Shown: positions 16,843 to 25,753, numbered from the stretch's first letter. The stretch: DNA of 63,388 nucleotides from UBA5158 sp040389045 (GCA_040389045.1 JAZKAT010000051.1:1-63388); one strand, 5' to 3'. Notes: generated by a model not told the origin, from the sequence alone. A program made the numbers and translations.

Positions 16843-17784
16843 TGACGAAGTGGGTTTCATATTCGCTGGGGCTAGTGATAATTTAGGCTTGCCATAAAGT
16901 TCTGTCTCGATTTCGATAATTTCCTGGTCGGTATCAGCTAACGATATCTTGAACGTAGAGTTGCGGAATTCGGTTTGAGCTACCTCAAATTTTTCTTCTA
17001 GTGCTTTCACTCGGGTGATAAATTCAGATTCATCCTCAAGGTAATCATTGGATTCTTTGGCTTTTACTAATTCTTGCTCCGCGGCTTTAACATCCTCTAG
17101 TAACTTTGCATGCCGTGCGTTATATGCATTGTGAATGACATAAAGTTCGGCAAGTTTATCTATGAATGGTAATTTTGATTCGCCATAAGCTTCCTTTTCG
17201 AGTGAGGTAATTTCCACATCATGTATTGTTAGTTCCAATTCGGTGAGCATCACATCATTTTCTGTGGTTTCCAAATCTTTTTCCATTTCTTTGATCGCGT
17301 TAGCATATTCTTCTGAGTGAGTTTCGAATGGTTTAAAAATAACTAATTGATCTTGCAACTTCTTGCGTTTCTCTATCAGTTGGTGATTTTTGTCGATCAT
17401 AGCGATACGCGCTGAATAAAGCGAATCAAGTTCAGTGATGGAAGGCAATTTTGCTTCGCCAAAAATTTCTATTTCGTAAGCGATAATGGCATCCGCGGCT
17501 TTTTGAAAAGATTTACTAAAAGTGGAATTGTTAATTTTTTCTTGAATTTTACTAAGTAGTTCCCCTAAGCCTTCTATAATGTTTTTATAATGCTCTTGAT
17601 TTTCATAGCTATCTTTCCACTTATTAAATTCGGCTATTTGCTTCTCGATGACCCGGCTTTCATTCACTAACTTATTGTATTCTTCCGCTAGCGGTTCATA
17701 CCCGTTATAAAGATCGTCTAGTTTTTTCAATTTTTCTGTTGGGACTTTTCTCGCAAAAAGTGATTTACCAGACCTTATCGGCAT
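16837..17784 (-). CDS. Unrecognised coiled-coil protein with three ~95-residue repeats
   Basis: No family is recognised. The protein (315 residues from ATG 17784) is very rich in Glu, Lys and Leu, predicts as long helices, and has no signal peptide or membrane segment. It contains three copies of a unit that opens with K[V/L]P-x(5-7)-L-x-x-LY (original residues about 13, 112 and 204) and ends with an E-rich stretch finishing in [Y/F]G[E/K]xKL. A fourth copy is cut after KLS near the C-terminus, which ends PTSSS. The start at 17784 is chosen because GAAGGAG lies 8 bp upstream; the ATG at 17814 would place that ribosome-binding site inside the gene. It is located between murJ and ribF with two other orphan genes. 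A secreted effector is possible but not shown. Confidence 0.75.
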   Translation of the reverse strand: MPIRSGKSLFARKVPTEKLKKLDDLYNGYEPLAEEYNKLVNESRVIEKQIAEFNKWKDSYENQEHYKNIIEGLGELLSKIQEKINNSTFSKSFQKAADAIIAYEIEIFGEAKLPSITELDSLYSARIAMIDKNHQLIEKRKKLQDQLVIFKPFETHSEEYANAIKEMEKDLETTENDVMLTELELTIHDVEITSLEKEAYGESKLPFIDKLAELYVIHNAYNARHAKLLEDVKAAEQELVKAKESNDYLEDESEFITRVKALEEKFEVAQTEFRNSTFKISLADTDQEIIEIETELYGKPKLSLAPANMKPTSSS

Positions 17785-17989
17785 AACGTGAACTCCTTCA
17801 AAACTTAATTCCATTATAGAAGTATTTAACGTTGTTTGCTGAACGAATTGGCAGTCAGAAACTTTTACTAATAAAACAGCAACTTAACATAAATAAGCCT
17901 ATTTACCGCGTAAATACTAAAAAATAATTTTGGCTATTAGATAGTTAATATAATCAGAAAGTTGAAGTCATAAAACACTATGCAAAATT

Positions 17990-18016
17990 TTGGCAGGTAA
18001 ATTTATAGACTATAAT
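17990..18016 (+). promoter_or_regulatory. Possible promoter of the proline-rich protein gene
   Basis: In a very AT-rich 298-bp divergent region (17785-18082), TTGGCA (17990-17995, one mismatch to TTGACA) is followed after 15 bp by TATAAT (18011-18016). The spacer is short; an AATAAT three bases further gives 18. The rest of the gap shows no ORF, repeat or RNA that I recognise. Confidence 0.4.
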
Positions 18017-18082
18017 AATATTAATTCTATTCATTAAAGTTATTTATGCATTTGCTAAATAATTTTTTTAGGAGACAAGACC

Positions 18083-18970
18083 ATGGCTACAGATAAAGCT
18101 CCCTCACAACAAGTTCTAGACCAGATAAAAAAAGACCTTAAAGAACTTGGGGAGAAGTTCCCAGATTTGAAAGCCAGTACCGCCAAAACCTTTACTAAGG
18201 GTAGTTATGACGGTACTGATGACCTCGCTAAAAAGATAAATGAGGCTGAAGGTGTTGGTTATAGAAATTTTATTGCAACGGCGATACGCGAAGATAAGTC
18301 ATTAGCAGGTATGAATGAAGCGGAAGCGACCAAGGGGATTTTAAAAAAAATTGACGCTGGGGAAAAGGCTAGGTCAATGGGACAGCTAGTGGCGGGCCCT
18401 GGCAAAATTCCTCTTGATATTGGGTTAGCCAATGCGGAAGTATTACAGGTACTCAACGCCTTGCTTGATAGATACGCCGAATCGCAAAAAAAGAATGGAA
18501 AATCTGATTATGAAGGGGTGTTGAATAAGGTAGATCCCGCTAAAGGCAGCCGTAATGACAGGCTGGCAGTCGAAATAGGACATATGATTCAAGCCGCCCA
18601 TAAAGCTTTAAGTAATGATAAAAACTATGGACAGGTATACCGTGATTTTATGCAGAATGATGCTAAATTTGCTACCATCCTTACTATTACTACTAAGTTA
18701 CAAAATAAATCTGCAACCGTAGCAAATATAGCGGGTGAAACAGTTACCAATCCTTCTGCAACAGCTAGTCCAGCAACGACACCCGATACGGCGACGCCCC
18801 CCTCCAGAGGTGCAACACCGCCACCATTACCCTCTAGCTATAACAATGAGCCAAAGAAAACGCCACCACCATTACCACCTATGTTTCAGAAGCCAGCGGA
18901 TGGAGCATCGGCAAAAAATCAAGTGTCACCACCACCACCGCCTATACCACCAAAGCGTCCTGGAAAATAA
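18083..18970 (+). CDS. Unrecognised protein with C-terminal polyproline region (candidate secreted effector)
   Basis: The 295-residue protein has no signal peptide or membrane segment. Residues 1-220 are mixed helical and unlike any family I know. Residues 235-295 are low-complexity and carry three polyproline blocks: TPPPLPSS, TPPPLPPMF and SPPPPPIPPKRPGK at the very end. Such blocks bind profilin, EVH1 or SH3 domains in eukaryotes; PPIPPKR resembles a class II SH3 ligand. A TAGGAG ribosome-binding site lies 8 bp before ATG 18083, and the gene has its own likely promoter and a strong terminator. Together with the Dot/Icm gene in this window, this makes a host-directed effector plausible, but that is inference. 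Confidence 0.75.
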   Translation: MATDKAPSQQVLDQIKKDLKELGEKFPDLKASTAKTFTKGSYDGTDDLAKKINEAEGVGYRNFIATAIREDKSLAGMNEAEATKGILKKIDAGEKARSMGQLVAGPGKIPLDIGLANAEVLQVLNALLDRYAESQKKNGKSDYEGVLNKVDPAKGSRNDRLAVEIGHMIQAAHKALSNDKNYGQVYRDFMQNDAKFATILTITTKLQNKSATVANIAGETVTNPSATASPATTPDTATPPSRGATPPPLPSSYNNEPKKTPPPLPPMFQKPADGASAKNQVSPPPPPIPPKRPGK

Positions 18971-18986
18971 GTCGGGTTAACAAATG

Positions 18987-19027
18987 AAAAACAAAGCCAA
19001 TAAGATTCCTTATTGGCTTTGTTTTTT
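18987..19027. terminator. Bidirectional intrinsic terminator
   Basis: The arms AACAAAGCCAATAAG and CTTATTGGCTTTGTT form a 15-bp perfect stem around the loop ATTC, with runs of T on both strands. It serves the proline-rich gene on the plus strand and the convergent 213-residue gene on the minus strand. Confidence 0.92.
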
Positions 19028-19040
19028 TGTCGCGGATATA

Positions 19041-19682
19041 TTATTCATTCGCTAAAGTAGAGGGTGGTTCAGAGGGTTTTTGTGCGCCTGGTGTGGCCTT
19101 ACTTGTCATCGCGACATCAGGCGCCACTGCTATCAGAGTTATCTCTGCTTTAGAAGTGAGTTTGACAAATTGCTCGTGCAGAATGCTGCCTTCCCTTTCC
19201 AGGGTTTTAGTATCACTAGACAATTGCGTGAATTGGTCATGTTTTTTGAGTTCGCCTAGATAAGGTTTAATTTGACTATCACTTAGCGATTTCGGTAGTA
19301 AGGTTTCCATCTCAGTACGCAAGTCACTGACAAAATCGTTGAAAGCTTTCTTCAAGACAGCCAATTGTTCGGAATATTTAGTGGATTTATTGGAGGGGTC
19401 TTGGATTTCATCGACAAATAAATTAAACGCTTTGATAGCGCCCTCGGTTTTCGCCGCGCGGAATTTATTAATGACAGTTTCCGCTCTTTCCTGGTCTCTA
19501 AAGACATTCGGTAATTTTTGGATTTTGCTGCCCAGGTCGGTGGCCGCACGTGTATCTAAATAAGTAAAAAGGCGCAGTAATTGATTATTATCGGATATTT
19601 TGTCAGGTTCATCGGAAAAAAGTTTCTTATTGAGGCTTAATAAGATTTGGGTCGTGTTCATTGGTTGTATTGGGTCAGCCAT
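19041..19682 (-). CDS. Unrecognised helical protein
   Basis: The protein has 213 residues from ATG 19682 (AAGAGG eight bases upstream; a TTG two codons earlier is too close to it). No family is recognised. It is hydrophilic, mostly helical, without signal peptide or membrane segments, and ends in a Pro/Ser-rich low-complexity tail (PGAQKPSEPPSTLANE). It is convergent with the proline-rich gene and shares its terminator. As third member of the orphan block between murJ and ribF, it may have the same origin and use as its neighbours. Confidence 0.7.
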   Translation of the reverse strand: MADPIQPMNTTQILLSLNKKLFSDEPDKISDNNQLLRLFTYLDTRAATDLGSKIQKLPNVFRDQERAETVINKFRAAKTEGAIKAFNLFVDEIQDPSNKSTKYSEQLAVLKKAFNDFVSDLRTEMETLLPKSLSDSQIKPYLGELKKHDQFTQLSSDTKTLEREGSILHEQFVKLTSKAEITLIAVAPDVAMTSKATPGAQKPSEPPSTLANE

Positions 19683-19854
19683 AGACAAGCCTCTTAAATG
19701 TAAATACTATTCTAAAATAATAGCAGTTTTTTGGCATAATGCGTGTAAATACCGCGGAAATTTTTAAAATTCCAGCAGCGCTCACCCGCAGTTAAGGTGG
19801 CATGATTAAGCCAACCGGCATATAATCTCCCCTTTTGTGCAGGGTCTGAAATCT

Positions 19855-20811
19855 GTGGTTACCCGGTTAATTCGCGGCTTGATAAATATGCCTTCCCAGT
19901 TACGCGGGGGGGTTGTAGCTATTGGTAATTTTGATGGGGTACACAAAGGCCACCAAGCGTTGCTGGCTAAAGTCAAAGCCGAAGCCAAACGCTTAAATGC
20001 GCCAGCGCTGGTGATCATTTTTGAGCCACAGACCGGCGAATTTTTTGCGAAGGGCAAGCCAGCCGTACCCCGGTTGACCCGCTGGCGGGAAAAATTTCAT
20101 GCCCTGGCTAAATTGGGCATGGATGGTGTGGTAGTCTTACGGTTTACCCAAGCTTTCTCGAACATGACCGCGGACCAATTTATCACGGAAGTCCTGCAGA
20201 CTGGCATGGATGTGCGGCAAGTCATGGTGGGTGATGATTTCCGCTTTGGTAAAGGACGTCAGGGTGACTTTGAGTTTTTACAAAAACGCGGCGCTGAATT
20301 AGGTTTTAGCGTGGCGAATATGGCATCGGTCATGGTGGCGAATGAACGGGTCAGCAGTACCCGGATACGCCAGGCGTTAGCGACTGGCCAAGACGAATTA
20401 GTAACACGACTGCTAGGCCACCCGTATTTTATGCAAGGACGGGTGATGCACGGCGATCAGCTTGGTCGTACGATTGGCTTTCCGACGGCAAATATTTTTC
20501 TGCATCGAAAAGTCGCGCCTCTCCACGGGGTTTATGTCGTGCGCATGCACGGCCTGGGTAAACAAGCTTTGCCTGGCGTGGCGAATATTGGTACGCGGCC
20601 AACGGTAGGTGGTACACGCACCTTGCTGGAAGTGCACCTATTTAATTTTGACGCGGATATCTATGGCCGTCAGGTGCGGGTGGAATTTTGTAAAAAATTG
20701 CGTGATGAAGAATACTATGAAAGTTTAGATTTGTTAAAAGTACAAATTGAGCAGGATGCTAAAGCGGCAAAAGAATATTTTACGAACTTTGAAAAATTAT
20801 ATTTGGACTGA
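19855..20811 (+). CDS. ribF: Bifunctional riboflavin kinase / FAD synthetase
   Basis: It makes FMN from riboflavin and then FAD. The protein has about 318 residues. The N-terminal nucleotidyltransferase domain shows AIGNFDGVHKGHQALL (the GxxxPxxxGH-like adenylyl motif), DDFRFGKGRQGD and the S-S-T-R-I-R segment. The C-terminal kinase domain has GRTIGFPTANI and LRDEEYYESLDLLKVQIEQD. GTG 19855 is taken as start because the following VTRLIRG aligns with the E. coli N-terminus (MKLIRG); a GTG at 19837 is an alternative. It precedes ileS by 2 bp in the classical ribF-ileS-lspA operon. Confidence 0.95.
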   Translation: MVTRLIRGLINMPSQLRGGVVAIGNFDGVHKGHQALLAKVKAEAKRLNAPALVIIFEPQTGEFFAKGKPAVPRLTRWREKFHALAKLGMDGVVVLRFTQAFSNMTADQFITEVLQTGMDVRQVMVGDDFRFGKGRQGDFEFLQKRGAELGFSVANMASVMVANERVSSTRIRQALATGQDELVTRLLGHPYFMQGRVMHGDQLGRTIGFPTANIFLHRKVAPLHGVYVVRMHGLGKQALPGVANIGTRPTVGGTRTLLEVHLFNFDADIYGRQVRVEFCKKLRDEEYYESLDLLKVQIEQDAKAAKEYFTNFEKLYLD

Positions 20812-20813
20812 GC

Positions 20814-23630
20814 ATGGGCGACTATAAAGAAACTTTGAATTTACCACGTACCGATTTCCCAATGAAAGCGAGCTTAGCGCAACGCGAACCGGAAATTATA
20901 AAAAAATGGCAGGCCAGCAAGCTTTATCAAAAAATGCGGGAACAAGGCCGCGACCGCAAAAAGTTTGTCTTATTAGACGGGCCTATTTACGCCAACGGTC
21001 ATATTCATATTGGTCATGCTTTGAATCGAATATTAAAAGACATGGTTTTAAAAGCCAAAACCTTAAGTGGTTTTGACACACCCTTCGTGCCGGGTTGGGA
21101 TTGCCATGGTTTGCCAGTAGAATTACAAGTCGAGAAAAAAATTGGTAAAGCCGGTGATAAAGTATCGGTAGCGGAATTTCGTCAAGCCTGTCGCCGTTAT
21201 GCGGAAGAATTCATTGGTATCCAACGCGAAGAATTTACTCGTCTAGGCGTGCTGGCCGATTGGGAACGTTTATATACCACCATGGATTTTACTTTTGAAG
21301 CCGATATCATTCGCTCACTCGCGCAAATTGTTAAAAATGGCCATTTGCAAAAAGGTTACAAGCCAGTGTACTGGTGTCTTAATTGCAGTTCCGCGCTGGC
21401 GGAAGCCGAAGTGGAATACGCGGATAAAACGTCCTCAGCGATTGATGTGCGGTTTAATGCTGTTGCCGAAGAACCTTTTCTCGCGCGTTTTAAATTTTCC
21501 AAAGGTGCTGGAAAAGGCAATATCGCCATTCCTATTTGGACTACCACGCCATGGACTTTGCCGGGCAACCAGGCAGTAGCCTTAAATCCTGAGGTCGAAT
21601 ATGTATTAGTTGAGACTGATAATCATGGACGTTTACTGCTGGCCGAGCCATTAGCGGAACAGGTAATGAGTCGGTATGAAGTAACAACGTATCGCAGACT
21701 TGGTACGGTGATGGGTAAAGAGCTGGCTGGCATTGAACTGGCCCATCCATTTTATCCACGTAATGTGCCAGTGGTATTAGGTGAGCATGTCACGGTGGAT
21801 GCGGGCACGGGAGCGGTACATACCGCGCCTGCGCATGGCCAGGACGATTATCTGATGGGTAAACAATTTAATTTACCACTGGAAAATTTAGTCGGTGATG
21901 ACGGTTGTTTTATCGCCAGCACCCCTTTGTTTGCCGGTAAGCATGTTACTAAAGTGAATGATGAAATTATTGAAACGTTACGCCAACATCATAATTTGCT
22001 ATTGGCTACGAAAATTACCCATAGTTATCCGCATTGCTGGCGCCATAAAACGCCGTTAATTTTTCGCGCCACGCCGCAGTGGTTTATCAGCATGGAGCAA
22101 GAAGGTTTGCGTGATCTGGCGATGAAAGCCATAGACCGCGTTAACTGGATTCCTGATTGGGGCAAGAGCCGCATCACGGCCATGATTGAAAACCGTCCTG
22201 ACTGGTGTATTTCACGGCAGCGTACCTGGGGTGTGCCTATTGTTTTGTTCATTCACAAAGAAACTGACACTATCCATCCCGATACTATCGCCATCATGGA
22301 AAAAGTCGCCAAACTCGTTGAAAAAAACGGTGTGGATGCCTGGTACGATCTTGATAGCCGTGACTTATTGGGTGACGATGCTAACAATTATAAAAAGTGT
22401 CTGGATATTCTGGATGTCTGGTTTGATTCCGGCGTGACGCATGAATGCGTTTTAAAAAAATGGCCGGAATTGCATTTCCCCGCGGATTTATATCTGGAAG
22501 GTTCCGATCAACATCGCGGCTGGTTTCAATCTTCTTTACTGACTTCGCTGGCGATCACCAGTCATGAACCGTTTAAAACCGTGTTGACGCATGGCTATGT
22601 CGTTGATGGTCAGGGTCACAAAATGTCAAAATCACTTGGCAATGTGGTCGCGCCCGAAAAAGTTATTCAAAGCCTGGGCGCGGATGTCTTGCGCTTATGG
22701 GTTTCTTCCATGGATTACCGCGCGGAAATTAACGTCTCTGAAGAAATTTTAACGCGCACGTCAGAAACCTATCGTCGTATCCGCAATACGGTGCGATTTT
22801 TATTGGCGAACCTGGCGGGATTTGATCCGGCGCAACATGTATTGAAGCCGGAACAAATGCTGGCGCTAGATTGCTGGGCGGTGGATAAAGCACGCTTAAT
22901 TCAAGATGAAATTATTAAAGCCTATGATACTTATCAATTTCATGTGATCTATCAAAAAATCCATCATTTCTGTACCGTGGAAATGGGTAGTTTCTATCTG
23001 GATATTATTAAAGATCGACAATACACCACCAAAACCGACAGTATGGCCAGACGTTCGGCGCAAACTGCTATGTATCATATTAGTGAAGCGTTAGTGCGCT
23101 GGTTAGCGCCGATTTTGAGTTTTACCGCGGAAGAAATTTGGCAATACATGCCAGCACCACGTGCAGAGTCAGTGTTCTTGTCGACCTGGTATAAAGATTT
23201 GGCGCCGCTGGCTGCTACTGCCAGTATGAATCAGGAATATTGGGATAAGATCCAGCAAATTCGCGCGGCGGTTAACAAGGAATTGGAAAACCAGCGTAAT
23301 GCGGGTGCGATCGGTTCACCGCTGGAAGCCGATGTATTGTTGTATGCGGAACCCGCTTTGAAAGCACAGCTTGATTTGTTACAAAATGAATTACGTTTTG
23401 TATTAATTACCTCGGCGGCAGAAGTGCAGTTGATGGATAAGGCACAGACGGATTTGGCGCCTACCGAAGTGCAAGGCTTGTGGGTTAAAGTCACACCGTT
23501 AACGTATCAAAAATGCGAACGCTGCTGGCACCGGTTACCTGATGTAGGCCAACATAAAGAATACGAAACTTTATGCGGTCGGTGTATCGTGAATGTGTTT
23601 GGAGAAGGCGAAGTACGAGATTTTGCGTAA
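20814..23630 (+). CDS. ileS: Isoleucyl-tRNA synthetase
   Basis: This class I aminoacyl-tRNA synthetase has 938 residues, the same as E. coli. It carries the ATP-binding HIGH motif (GHIHIGHAL near residue 62), the editing domain (TTPWTLPGN and the HTAPAHGQDDY region) and the KMSKS loop (GHKMSKSLGN near 603). The C-terminal zinc finger reads CERCWHRL ... CGRC. The eubacterial-type C-terminal zinc site and length indicate the mupirocin-sensitive class. The gene starts 2 bp after ribF and is followed by a family A repeat and lspA. Confidence 0.98.
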   Translation: MGDYKETLNLPRTDFPMKASLAQREPEIIKKWQASKLYQKMREQGRDRKKFVLLDGPIYANGHIHIGHALNRILKDMVLKAKTLSGFDTPFVPGWDCHGLPVELQVEKKIGKAGDKVSVAEFRQACRRYAEEFIGIQREEFTRLGVLADWERLYTTMDFTFEADIIRSLAQIVKNGHLQKGYKPVYWCLNCSSALAEAEVEYADKTSSAIDVRFNAVAEEPFLARFKFSKGAGKGNIAIPIWTTTPWTLPGNQAVALNPEVEYVLVETDNHGRLLLAEPLAEQVMSRYEVTTYRRLGTVMGKELAGIELAHPFYPRNVPVVLGEHVTVDAGTGAVHTAPAHGQDDYLMGKQFNLPLENLVGDDGCFIASTPLFAGKHVTKVNDEIIETLRQHHNLLLATKITHSYPHCWRHKTPLIFRATPQWFISMEQEGLRDLAMKAIDRVNWIPDWGKSRITAMIENRPDWCISRQRTWGVPIVLFIHKETDTIHPDTIAIMEKVAKLVEKNGVDAWYDLDSRDLLGDDANNYKKCLDILDVWFDSGVTHECVLKKWPELHFPADLYLEGSDQHRGWFQSSLLTSLAITSHEPFKTVLTHGYVVDGQGHKMSKSLGNVVAPEKVIQSLGADVLRLWVSSMDYRAEINVSEEILTRTSETYRRIRNTVRFLLANLAGFDPAQHVLKPEQMLALDCWAVDKARLIQDEIIKAYDTYQFHVIYQKIHHFCTVEMGSFYLDIIKDRQYTTKTDSMARRSAQTAMYHISEALVRWLAPILSFTAEEIWQYMPAPRAESVFLSTWYKDLAPLAATASMNQEYWDKIQQIRAAVNKELENQRNAGAIGSPLEADVLLYAEPALKAQLDLLQNELRFVLITSAAEVQLMDKAQTDLAPTEVQGLWVKVTPLTYQKCERCWHRLPDVGQHKEYETLCGRCIVNVFGEGEVRDFA

Positions 23631-23641
23631 TGGTGCCACTC

Positions 23642-23709
23642 TGTCATTCCCGCGCAGGCGGGAATCCATTGTGAACATTGCAGCGGGGACGCTGCGCGGG
23701 AATGACAGT
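23642..23709. repeat. Family A repeat inside the ileS-lspA gap
   Basis: A forward arm (TGTCATTCCCGCGCAGGCGG) and a shortened reverse arm (GCGCGGGAATGACAGT) enclose about 23 bp, giving a hairpin inside what should be one transcript. It lies upstream of the lspA ribosome-binding site and could modulate readthrough or mRNA stability. Confidence 0.9.
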
Positions 23710-23736
23710 AGTGTGATTTTAAAGGAGAGCAAAACA

Positions 23737-24231
23737 TTGTTTAAGCCATTCACCCAATCCGGAGGCCGCTGGCTTTGGTTGACCTTGTTGGTCTTATTGC
23801 TGGACCGCGTTACCAAAGCTATGATCCTGCATACCATAAAATTACACGATGGCATACACATCACGCCCTATTACAATCTTATGCTCACCTATAATCGCGG
23901 TGCGGCGTTTAGTTTTTTAAGTAATGCCAAGGGTTGGCAAAGCTGGTTGTTTAGCGGTATTGCCAGCGTGGTCAGTATCGTATTGTTAGTCTGGTTATTT
24001 CGACTGAAACGCCGTCAATGGTGGGACAGCATCGCCATTGCCATGATACTCGCTGGCGCGCTGGGGAATTTGCTGGATAGATTTATTTACGGACATGTAA
24101 TTGATTTTATCCAATGGCATTGGCATGAACTCTATTGGCCAGTATTTAATATTGCTGACGCATCCATCTGCATTGGTTCGACAATGTTAATATTGCAAGC
24201 TTTTTTCTTTAAGTTAACGAAGAAGAAATAA
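23737..24231 (+). CDS. lspA: Lipoprotein signal peptidase (signal peptidase II)
   Basis: This four-TM aspartic protease removes signal peptides from diacylglyceryl-modified prolipoproteins. From TTG 23737 the protein has 164 residues, exactly the E. coli length, and AAAGGAG lies 9 bp upstream. The open frame extends further 5', but that part is read through the family A repeat and has no similarity. Catalytic aspartates are in GNLLDRFIYGHVIDF and NIADASI; LDRVTKAM and YNRGAAFSF are the other conserved boxes. It follows ileS as usual. The expected fkpB/ispH do not follow; a hydrolase converges instead with 23 bp of overlap. Confidence 0.96.
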   Translation: MFKPFTQSGGRWLWLTLLVLLLDRVTKAMILHTIKLHDGIHITPYYNLMLTYNRGAAFSFLSNAKGWQSWLFSGIASVVSIVLLVWLFRLKRRQWWDSIAIAMILAGALGNLLDRFIYGHVIDFIQWHWHELYWPVFNIADASICIGSTMLILQAFFFKLTKKK

Positions 24232-25381
24232 TTTTTTCTACAAATGCTAGTAGCGTTTGCTGTAAAAAATCAAAATCCGGATTAAAAGTAAGTCGCACGC
24301 GTTCATGCTTCACCAGACCAGCTTTATTTAACGCATTCAAAATTTCATTTTGCCAAGTATTGTAAGTTCCGTAGAGAATTTTACCGCCTTCGCGCAAATT
24401 TTCCTGGATGTGGCTCGCTAAAGGATAATCACCGTTCTTACCATAGTGCGCATTATCCGGCGCGATTGGCAAAGCAATATGTGACATATCAATAATATTT
24501 AATGCTTGGTGCGCGGAAGGCCGTACGATGATGCGGCTATCAGGCAATTCTGGCGGTGCATTTTGATAAAGAATTAACTGGCTGGTCAATGAGGCAAAAT
24601 GTTGGAAATATTGCAGCGTCGCGTTACTGCGTACCGTCTTATCATGTTCACTGATGACAATGAGTTGTGGCAAGGGCAATGGTCTGGTTTGCAATAATTT
24701 TTGGATAGCACGGCTGAGCGCATAAACTTGATAGGCTGAATTGTAAGTAAAAGAACAGTATTTGGCATAATCAATTTCTGCGGCTTTATGCATCCATAGG
24801 CGGCCTGACTTGGCAAGCAACCCAGCCAGTCGCGCGAGGGGCGATATTTTTATGGCGGGCGCCAGGGTGATAGCACCCGCAATATTGGGATAACTGCCAT
24901 TTAGTAAATAATGCAGGGCCAGAGCGCCGCCGGTTGAGAAGCCAACCAGAAAGAGTTTATCTACGCTTTGCGCCAGACTGGTAACGCCATAATGTACTGC
25001 TTGCACCCAGTCTTGATAGGTTACGTTTAATAATGCGCCTGGTACCGTACCATGACCGGGCAGCAAAACACTGCGTACCAGCAAGCCCTTGGCTTGTAAG
25101 ATTTCACCCAGATCCCGCATGACAAAGGGACAATCGTAAAGCCCATGTATCAGTAATGCGCCATACCGGGTTTTGTTTTTAGGTAAGTCAGCGGGTGTTA
25201 ATTCAAACGGGGTATTCGCTTTAATAATGCGGTCAGCGTCTGCGCTTTCATTTAAATCTAATCGGGTATTTTCGATCAGGGTTTTGCATTGGGAAATATA
25301 ATCGTTAAACGGCAAATCCATGTTACTGATGGGATAAGGTAAGCCTGGGTCTATGAATAATTTGTTATTTTGTGGAATCAT
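24209..25381 (-). CDS. Alpha/beta hydrolase (esterase/lipase-like)
   Basis: The 390-residue protein has the alpha/beta hydrolase order: ALLIHGLYDCPF (oxyanion strand, about residue 90), LLPGHGTVPG, the nucleophile elbow GFSTGGA (Ser near 152), a late Asp (ISEHDKTV) and a probable catalytic His (PSAHQAL). There is no signal peptide, so it is probably cytosolic or secreted by a non-Sec route. The substrate is unknown; the pattern is that of carboxylesterases and monoacylglycerol lipases. It is divergent from the icmD-like gene, with only 44 bp between starts, and its end overlaps lspA on the opposite strand. Confidence 0.8.
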   Translation of the reverse strand: MIPQNNKLFIDPGLPYPISNMDLPFNDYISQCKTLIENTRLDLNESADADRIIKANTPFELTPADLPKNKTRYGALLIHGLYDCPFVMRDLGEILQAKGLLVRSVLLPGHGTVPGALLNVTYQDWVQAVHYGVTSLAQSVDKLFLVGFSTGGALALHYLLNGSYPNIAGAITLAPAIKISPLARLAGLLAKSGRLWMHKAAEIDYAKYCSFTYNSAYQVYALSRAIQKLLQTRPLPLPQLIVISEHDKTVRSNATLQYFQHFASLTSQLILYQNAPPELPDSRIIVRPSAHQALNIIDMSHIALPIAPDNAHYGKNGDYPLASHIQENLREGGKILYGTYNTWQNEILNALNKAGLVKHERVRLTFNPDFDFLQQTLLAFVEKIISSSLT

Positions 25382-25397
25382 CAGTTTGGTTTATAAT
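25370..25397 (+). promoter_or_regulatory. Possible promoter of the icmD-like gene
   Basis: TATAAT at 25392-25397 lies 16 bp after TTGTGG (weak -35 box). It sits just upstream of the ATG at 25426 and partly inside the start of the divergent hydrolase gene. Confidence 0.45.
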
Positions 25398-25425
25398 GCC
25401 ATATTACATTAGAAGACATCAGATT

Positions 25426-25749
25426 ATGCGATATTTACCCATTCAAGTAATAGTATTTTTTTCCGGATGGTACAGCACGCTGGCTTTGGCGGTGCGCCCA
25501 GGTATTGGCGGCGTAGCCAATAATTTAATGGACCCGGTCAACATGTTTGCCAATTTCATCGGTTCGGGGTCTATTGTCGTGGGGATTGCTTTTTTATTGG
25601 CTGCATTTGTTAAATATAACCAACACAAACGTAATGAAATGGCGGCCCCTATTAGTACGGTGATATTTTTATTTATTGCGGGTTTGCTGCTGTTAGCGAT
25701 ACCATTTGCTTATAAACTTACTCAATCAGGCGTGCCAGTCCATTTTTAA
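25426..25749 (+). CDS. icmD: IcmD/DotP-like inner-membrane protein of a Dot/Icm type IVB secretion system
   Basis: This small membrane protein has 107 residues from ATG 25426, with an N-terminal hydrophobic segment or signal (about 1-22) and two further hydrophobic segments. The pattern NLMDPVNMFANFIGSGSIV, then FVKYNQHKRN, then PISTVIFLFIAGLLLLAIP corresponds to what I know of IcmD/DotP: MxPV-x-NF, a KY-x-xH linker, and PISTV before the last helix. IcmD is part of the inner-membrane portion of the Dot/Icm machine in Legionella and Coxiella. A four-base gap links it to the next lipoprotein gene. The rest of the machinery is not in this window. The assignment rests on pattern recall and needs a profile search. 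Confidence 0.65.
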   Translation: MRYLPIQVIVFFSGWYSTLALAVRPGIGGVANNLMDPVNMFANFIGSGSIVVGIAFLLAAFVKYNQHKRNEMAAPISTVIFLFIAGLLLLAIPFAYKLTQSGVPVHF

Positions 25750-25753
25750 AAAC

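Noticed and set aside
18015..18045. PmrA-box-like TTAAT repeats upstream of the proline-rich gene
   Set aside because: Two TTAA-type half sites are present, but the spacing is 13 instead of 11 and the second half site is TTAAA; in AT-rich DNA this is not convincing.
23593..23736. Longer lspA reading frame starting inside ileS
   Set aside because: It translates the family A repeat, has no LspA similarity, and a strong ribosome-binding site precedes TTG 23737, which gives the standard length.
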